A stretch of 55,846 nucleotides of DNA, taken from the NCBI GenBank assembly GCA_013824835.1, contig PNOM01000008.1, positions 1 to 55,846 on the forward strand. Direction: 5' to 3'. Positions 51,750-55,846 of this stretch are shown here, one piece after another. The position numbers and the translations under genes were made by a program. Each line of letters opens with the position of its first letter. The stretch's first letter is position 1. The notes beneath the pieces are model-generated. The model saw only the letters and a program-made list of their open reading frames with translations, was not told the DNA's origin and ran no database searches. This DNA comes from Syntrophus sp. (in: bacteria). Its GTDB lineage: Bacteria; Desulfobacterota; Syntrophorhabdia; Syntrophorhabdales; Syntrophorhabdaceae.

Positions 51750-53681
51750 TCAGTCAGAGTTTGATGGCTGATATTCTACGTTCAATTTCTGAGCGAGGCT
51801 CTCCAGCTCATCCCAGCGGAGATAGGCGTCATCGAGCTCCTTTTCCAAGGCTTTGAACCGCTCGTTAGCCGCATGTATCCTGGATGCGTCACGGCTTGCA
51901 TAGAATTCGGGTGAATTCAAGGTTGCGGTGAGACGCTGTTTCTCCTCCTCCAGGACCTCAATGATCCGGGGCAGCCCTTCCAGTTCCCTGCTTTCTTTGA
52001 AGGTGAGCTTCTGCTTTTCCTTCGGAGGTTTTTCCCTCTTCTCCTTCTGCTCCTTTGAAGCCATAGATTTTGGCGCCTCCGCAGGCGCCTGCCTCTGCCT
52101 CTGCCAATCATCATACCCGCCGACATATTCTTCCAACCGCCCCTCTCCCTCAAAGACAATGGTTGAGGTTACCACATTATTGAGAAACTCACGGTCATGG
52201 CTGACCATCAGGATTGTGCCGCTGTATTCGAGAAGCCGGTCTTCAAGGAGATCGAGGGTTTCTGCATCAAGGTCGTTTGTTGGCTCGTCGAGGACAAGCA
52301 CGTTGGATGGAACGGCAAAGAGTTTCGCTAAAAGCAGGCGATTGCGCTCACCCCCAGAGAGGGAACTGACCGGCGCCATGGTCTGCTCAGGAGGGAAAAG
52401 AAAATCCTGGAGGTACCCCACAATATGCCGTGCCGTGCCGCCAATGATCACCATGTCGCTGCCACCGGTAACATTCTCCCTGAGGGTCTTATCTTCGTCA
52501 AGCTGTGCCCTGAGCTGGTCAAAATAGGCAATCATAATCCCTGTGCCGAGACGGACTTTCCCCTCCTGGGGCTCAAGGTCGCCGAGAAGTATCTTGAGCA
52601 GGGTAGTCTTGCCGGAACCGTTCGGTCCGATAATACCCACCTTGTCCCCGCGGATGATGGTGGTGGAGAAGGCTTCAACAATCCTGTTATCTCCCCAGGA
52701 AAAGGTGATTTTAGAAGCATCCGCAACCATACGGCCGCTTCGTTCCGCCTCCTGGATCACAAGGCGGGATACATCTGCCTGCTCCTGCCTCCGTGCCCTC
52801 TCCTGACGCATCTGCACCAGCGCCCTTACCCTGCCCTCGTTGCGGGTACGACGGGCCTTGACCCCCTGTCTGATCCACGTCTCTTCCTTTGCCAGCTTCC
52901 TGTCAAACTCATGCCACTGCTTTTCTTCCGCCTCCAGCAGGGCCTGACGGCGATCAAGAAAAGTATGGTAATCACAGGAAAAGGATACGAGGCGGCCCCG
53001 GTCGATTTCCACGATGCGGGTTGCCAATCGCTGGAGAAAGGCACGGTCGTGGGTCACAAACATGAGTGTCTTATCAAATTTCAGCAGGAAATCTTCAAGC
53101 CAGAGAATGGTGGTGATATCAAGATGGTTCGTTGGTTCATCGAGGAGAAGGAGGTCCGGCTCATGGGCCAGCGCCCTGGCCAGAAAAACCCGGCGCTTCA
53201 GACCTGCAGACAAAAACATGAACTCGGCATTTTCATCCAGTTCAGTCCTTGCAATAACTGTTTCCAGTCTCTGGTGAAAATACCAGGCCCCGGACGTCTC
53301 TATCAGGTGCTGCACCCGTTCGAGTTTTCTGAGTAGAGACGAATCCCTGTTCCTCGCAATCTGAAGGGTAAGATTATGATATTCCCTGAGCAGCTCCGCA
53401 TGTTCCTGACCGCCGGAAGCCACTACATCATAGACCGTTCCTCTCAATCCGTCGGGGACATCCTGAGGCAGCATGGCAATTCTCACATCGCCGCTCCTCA
53501 CAATCCCGCCTTTATCCGGTGCAACATCACCTGCCAGCACCTTCATAAGGGTCGATTTACCGGAGCCGTTCCTGCCAAGTAAGCCGATTCTTTCACCTGC
53601 CTCGATCTGGAGCGTCACACCGTCCAGGAGCTGTGCCCTGCCGAAGCTTATCGAAACATCATTTATCCATAGTAATCCCAT
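51750..53681 (-). CDS. ABC-F family ATPase (Uup-like)
   Basis: The protein is about 643 residues from ATG 53681 (MGLLWINDVSISFGRAQLLDG); the frame to 53783 adds a non-homologous tail. It has two ABC domains: first Walker A GLLGRNGSGKST and Walker B LLLLDEPTNHLD; second IIGPNGSGKTTLL, SLSGGERNRLLLAKL and VLVLDEPTNDLD. A linker of about 80 residues and a C-terminal Lys/Glu-rich coiled coil (PSKEQKEKREKPPKEKQKL region) are typical of Uup. ABC-F proteins act on the ribosome or DNA; no transmembrane part is present. Confidence 0.92.
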   Translation of the reverse strand: MGLLWINDVSISFGRAQLLDGVTLQIEAGERIGLLGRNGSGKSTLMKVLAGDVAPDKGGIVRSGDVRIAMLPQDVPDGLRGTVYDVVASGGQEHAELLREYHNLTLQIARNRDSSLLRKLERVQHLIETSGAWYFHQRLETVIARTELDENAEFMFLSAGLKRRVFLARALAHEPDLLLLDEPTNHLDITTILWLEDFLLKFDKTLMFVTHDRAFLQRLATRIVEIDRGRLVSFSCDYHTFLDRRQALLEAEEKQWHEFDRKLAKEETWIRQGVKARRTRNEGRVRALVQMRQERARRQEQADVSRLVIQEAERSGRMVADASKITFSWGDNRIVEAFSTTIIRGDKVGIIGPNGSGKTTLLKILLGDLEPQEGKVRLGTGIMIAYFDQLRAQLDEDKTLRENVTGGSDMVIIGGTARHIVGYLQDFLFPPEQTMAPVSSLSGGERNRLLLAKLFAVPSNVLVLDEPTNDLDAETLDLLEDRLLEYSGTILMVSHDREFLNNVVTSTIVFEGEGRLEEYVGGYDDWQRQRQAPAEAPKSMASKEQKEKREKPPKEKQKLTFKESRELEGLPRIIEVLEEEKQRLTATLNSPEFYASRDASRIHAANERFKALEKELDDAYLRWDELESLAQKLNVEYQPSNSD

Positions 53682-53907
53682 ATCATCTCGCTTATAGAGG
53701 AACGGGAGAAAGGATACCATATTTCCTTCCCTCATTCCTCCATAATTCACCTGCAAATCGCCTTCCGGTGATAGGGCAGCCAAAAAGATTTCTGTTTAAA
53801 TTTGAAAGGTTATTTGAGCACAATTGATTCTTTTGGGGAGGCGATACGCAGGATGGGGTCAATCATGAAAAAGTACGGGGACTTTATCAAAAAATACAAT
53901 ACTCTTT

Positions 53908-53936
53908 TTGAGAAAAATAATTAATTATGTTACTAT
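53908..53936 (+). promoter_or_regulatory. promoter of the PIN toxin gene
   Basis: TTGAGA (53908-53913), spacer 17, TACTAT (53931-53936). The start of transcription, 6-7 bases further on, coincides with the ATG at 53943, so the mRNA is probably leaderless. Confidence 0.65.
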
Positions 53937-53942
53937 CTTATC

Positions 53943-54422
53943 ATGGAAAAACGGATATACGTTGAAACAACAGTGGTCAGTTATCTTATTGCCAAGCCAA
54001 ACCGTGACATAATGATTGCCGGCCATCAGGAGGCTACCCGGGAGCTTTGGCCAGAGCTTTTGACCAAATATGATACCTACATTTCAGCGCTTGTATATGA
54101 AGAAGCAAAAAGAGGTGATCCAGACCAGGCAAAAATGCGGCTTGCGGCGATTGAACCTTTCCCATTACTCGACATAGACGACGAGGCACGATCTCTTGCA
54201 GAAAAGCTGATTGCCCAGAAAGCAATACCTGCTAAATACCCGGAAGATGCTCTTCACATCGCTCTGGCTGCGGCAAACGGTATTGATGTTGTTATTACAT
54301 GGAATTTTGCCCACATGAATAATCCGTTCACACGCAAGATGATCAGACAAATTATCGAAGGTGAGGGCCTTGTATGCCCCGAAATCTGCTCACCTGAAGA
54401 ACTTATGGAGGTCGATACATGA
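53943..54422 (+). CDS. PIN-domain toxin (VapC-like)
   Basis: The 159-residue protein fits a PIN-domain ribonuclease: acidic residues in RIYVETTVVSYLIA (Glu in place of the first Asp), SALVYEEAKRG, the PEDALHIALAAANGIDVVITWNFAHM block with conserved Asp and WNF. It is longer than most VapC proteins and belongs to a subgroup with an ITWNF-like ending. It has no Shine-Dalgarno site. It overlaps the next gene by 4 bases. Confidence 0.85.
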   Translation: MEKRIYVETTVVSYLIAKPNRDIMIAGHQEATRELWPELLTKYDTYISALVYEEAKRGDPDQAKMRLAAIEPFPLLDIDDEARSLAEKLIAQKAIPAKYPEDALHIALAAANGIDVVITWNFAHMNNPFTRKMIRQIIEGEGLVCPEICSPEELMEVDT

Positions 54423-54604
54423 AAGATCCTATTGTTGAAGAAGTGCGGAGGCATCGAATAGAGCATACGCAGAGATTCCAGGGTGACCTTTCTGCAATCT
54501 GCGCTGATCTCCGTTCTGTTCAAATTGACGCCAAGCACAAAGTTGTTCGTCTCCCATCAAAAAAACTGATGCCAACAAGCGACTCCGTACACACAACGCG
54601 CTAA
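54419..54604 (+). CDS. antitoxin-like partner of the PIN protein
   Basis: The 61-residue protein starts MKDPIVEEVRRHRIEHTQRFQGDLSAICADLR, a conserved pattern found next to PIN toxins, where the motif RxxHxxxFxxDLxAICxDLR occurs. The C-terminal part (RSVQIDAKHKVVRLPSKKLMP) is variable. It probably binds the toxin. Here the toxin precedes the antitoxin, the reverse of the standard vapBC order. Confidence 0.7.
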   Translation: MKDPIVEEVRRHRIEHTQRFQGDLSAICADLRSVQIDAKHKVVRLPSKKLMPTSDSVHTTR

Positions 54605-54639
54605 AATACATGGTTAAGTTTTTTATTGGTTGAGTAGAA

Positions 54640-54834
54640 AGACAATTTACCTTTCCCGCTATGCCTCGGGGAGCGAAGCGGTGAAGAAAGGCAAGAAAGA
54701 TCATAAGTGTCACAGCAAGACGTGACCCCAAAGCTGCTCCCAAAGCTTTCTATTTATACAGCCCATATTATCTATCACTACACCCTCAAAGAAATTGCAG
54801 ATCATCCGGGCATCCGTCCCCACAACCTCCTCTA
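54640..54834 (+). pseudogene. REP-associated tyrosine transposase (RAYT) relic
   Basis: At 54752-54834 one frame reads YTAHIIYHYTLKEIADHPGIRPHN, close to the C-terminal helix-turn-helix of RAYT-type transposases (YTLKEIADxLGIHYxTVS). Upstream the sequence GTGTCACAGCAAGACGTGAC (54704-54723) resembles the palindromic ends left near such elements. Further upstream an ATG-CCT-CGG (54661) could be the remnant of a start. Everything between is missing, so the element is dead. Confidence 0.45.
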
Positions 54835-54842
54835 AAGGGCAG

Positions 54843-54873
54843 AAAAAACTGCGGGGAGACGACTGTCTCCCCG
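54843..54873 (-). terminator. terminator of the EF-hand gene
   Basis: On the minus strand CGGGGAGAC (54865-54873) pairs with GTCTCCCCG (54852-54860) over loop AGTC, followed by CAGTTTTTTC. The site lies 39 bases after the stop codon of the EF-hand gene. Confidence 0.85.
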
Positions 54874-54911
54874 AAATGAACGTGCCATAGTGCAAATAGT
54901 TTTGTCTATTC

Positions 54912-55517
54912 TTACTTTATGACGGGTGTTCCTTTTCCTGACCAGTAGTAATCGTACTCTTCCAAGACGATATATCCGTCGCCGTTCTTATCGAGTTCCT
55001 TGAATCTCTTTTTGATATATGTCACATATTCATCCATCGTGACCTTATCATCTTTGTTCGTATCCATGTTATTAAAGTGGGTCAACCATATAGCCACGCA
55101 TTCATCCGTGCTGATCTTGCCGTCCATATTAATATCAACATCGGCAACAAGATTTGCTTGCGCTTTGCCTTTTACATCCTTCGATGCCTTGGCTTTCGAT
55201 CCGCACCAGTAGGCCACATATTCCTGAGCTACCAGGACTTTGTCCTTGTTGGCATCAGCGTTCTTAAAAGTCTGTTTGGTGGTACCTGCTATAAACTCGT
55301 CAACCGTTATCTTGCCATCCTTATTGGCGTCTAATTCATTAAAGCGTCCCTTCCAAAATGCCCCATGTTCGACTACTGTTATCTCACCATTGCCGTCAGT
55401 ATCTATTTTGGAAAAACCTGTCTGGGCCACGGCGGGCTTTTCCAGGGCCATTACCATGCCCATGCAGATTGTCAGGACAAAAAGTGTTACCGCTACCACG
55501 CCATGTTTCTTCTTCAT
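54912..55517 (-). CDS. exported EF-hand calcium-binding protein
   Basis: The 201-residue protein has a signal peptide (about residues 1-31, TLFVLTICMGMVMALEKPAVAQ) and six EF-hand loops: DTDGNGEITVVE, DANKDGKITVDE, DANKDKVLVAQE (degenerate, Gly lost), DINMDGKISTDE, DTNKDDKVTMDE and DKNGDGYIVLEE. Loops are 12 residues, with Asp/Asn at positions 1, 3, 5 and Glu at 12. It would bind Ca2+ in the periplasm. It has its own promoter, an AAGGAGG ribosome-binding site and a terminator. It is single-gene and conserved in style with other deltaproteobacterial EF-hand proteins. Confidence 0.88.
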   Translation of the reverse strand: MKKKHGVVAVTLFVLTICMGMVMALEKPAVAQTGFSKIDTDGNGEITVVEHGAFWKGRFNELDANKDGKITVDEFIAGTTKQTFKNADANKDKVLVAQEYVAYWCGSKAKASKDVKGKAQANLVADVDINMDGKISTDECVAIWLTHFNNMDTNKDDKVTMDEYVTYIKKRFKELDKNGDGYIVLEEYDYYWSGKGTPVIK

Positions 55518-55602
55518 TAACTATCCTCCTTAAATCTCTCTGTTTCCGTATCTATACGATACCGTCCTCATAAATATTTGTTAAGTTCCCTTTGCCTGGA
55601 AA

Positions 55603-55631
55603 AGTATAAAAAAGACGGTCTTGTAAGTCAA
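55603..55631 (-). promoter_or_regulatory. promoter of the EF-hand gene
   Basis: On the minus strand TTGACT (55626-55631), spacer 17, TATACT (55603-55608). The leader is about 80 bases with AAGGAGG just before the ATG. Confidence 0.75.
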
Positions 55632-55846
55632 GGGAAGTTTTGACCACAAAACATATGGTGCGGTACCGATGAGTGAGAAGTGGGGGGAAACCTCATGTGT
55701 AATTGGGAACCTCCTTCAATCAATAGATTCCTCTAACATCCTGTTGAACTTCTTCTAAATTGAATTATTGATCCCGTCCGTCCCCACATCCGCTCCCGAG
55801 TAAGTTCACTTTGAACCCCTTCTTACCTGCACAATATATAATAAGA
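55632..55846. other. window end without supported features
   Basis: The last ~215 bases contain no supported gene, hairpin or promoter. Frames are short and the DNA is of mixed composition. Confidence 0.4.

Noticed and set aside
52425-53336. Plus-strand frame of 303 codons opposite the ABC-F gene
   Set aside because: Shadow of the ABC-F ATPase; composition follows codon positions of the real gene.

Overview
The window is a chromosomal segment of an anaerobic Gram-negative bacterium, most likely a Desulfobacterota (deltaproteobacterial) lineage close to syntrophic fermenters such as Syntrophorhabdus. This is an inference. It rests on outer-membrane functions (Mla/Pqi-type lipid ABC transporter, LptE), anaerobic enzymes (paired 2-hydroxyacyl-CoA dehydratase subunits, a 2-oxoacid:ferredoxin oxidoreductase with a fused gamma-alpha subunit), the NADH-sensing repressor Rex, a PxxKW cysteine-rich protein and XerC-HslV-HslU gene order. 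No rRNA, tRNA or CRISPR array was seen.

Layout. 1-1.7 kb: a decayed defence-type edge (partial restriction-like gene, radC, RhuM relic). 1.7-5.6 kb: minus-strand operon mlaE-mlaF-mlaD-lipoprotein, split by a cluster of hairpin repeats. 6.1-7.7 kb: a GapN-like aldehyde dehydrogenase. 7.8-10.4 kb: accessory DNA with HicAB, an inverted-repeat-bounded element and an unfamiliar three-gene cassette with its own strong promoter. 10.9-20.9 kb: a long plus-strand housekeeping run xerC-hslV-hslU-argB-argD-argF-argG-leuS-lptE, followed by rpsT and the PxxKW gene on the other strand. 22-24.5 kb: two tandem paralogous aminotransferases behind a structured leader with mutually exclusive hairpins. 24.5-26 kb: rex-DUF350-bioD. 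26.2-33.6 kb: minus-strand operon maf-yggS-argH-lipoprotein-lysA-dapF-dapA-dapB, which together with the plus-strand arg genes covers much of arginine and lysine/diaminopimelate synthesis. 33.7-36.5 kb: cutA and the 2-hydroxyacyl-CoA dehydratase pair, with a good Rex-box candidate at its promoter. 36.5-44.3 kb: integron-type integrase relic, TPR protein, AlkD-like protein, ABC-2 exporter, yqeC, queD-folE2. 44.4-49.8 kb: KOR-type oxidoreductase, methyltransferase, TIGR03790 protein, small secreted proteins. 49.7-55.8 kb: two genes broken only by nonsense codons, HEPN-MNT and PIN toxin-antitoxin modules, ABC-F ATPase, RAYT transposase relic and an EF-hand protein.

The most interesting leads are: (1) the leader RNA of the aminotransferase pair; (2) a Rex operator candidate that would tie the dehydratase operon to NADH/NAD+ and to the rex gene in this window; (3) the RHH-like/DUF4258/unknown cassette; (4) several genes (hicA, PIN, xerC, queD) whose start codon sits at the predicted transcription start, suggesting leaderless mRNAs; (5) two adjacent genes interrupted by TAA, TGA and TAG codons but by no frameshift; (6) intergenic elements built on 7- or 8-base periodicity.
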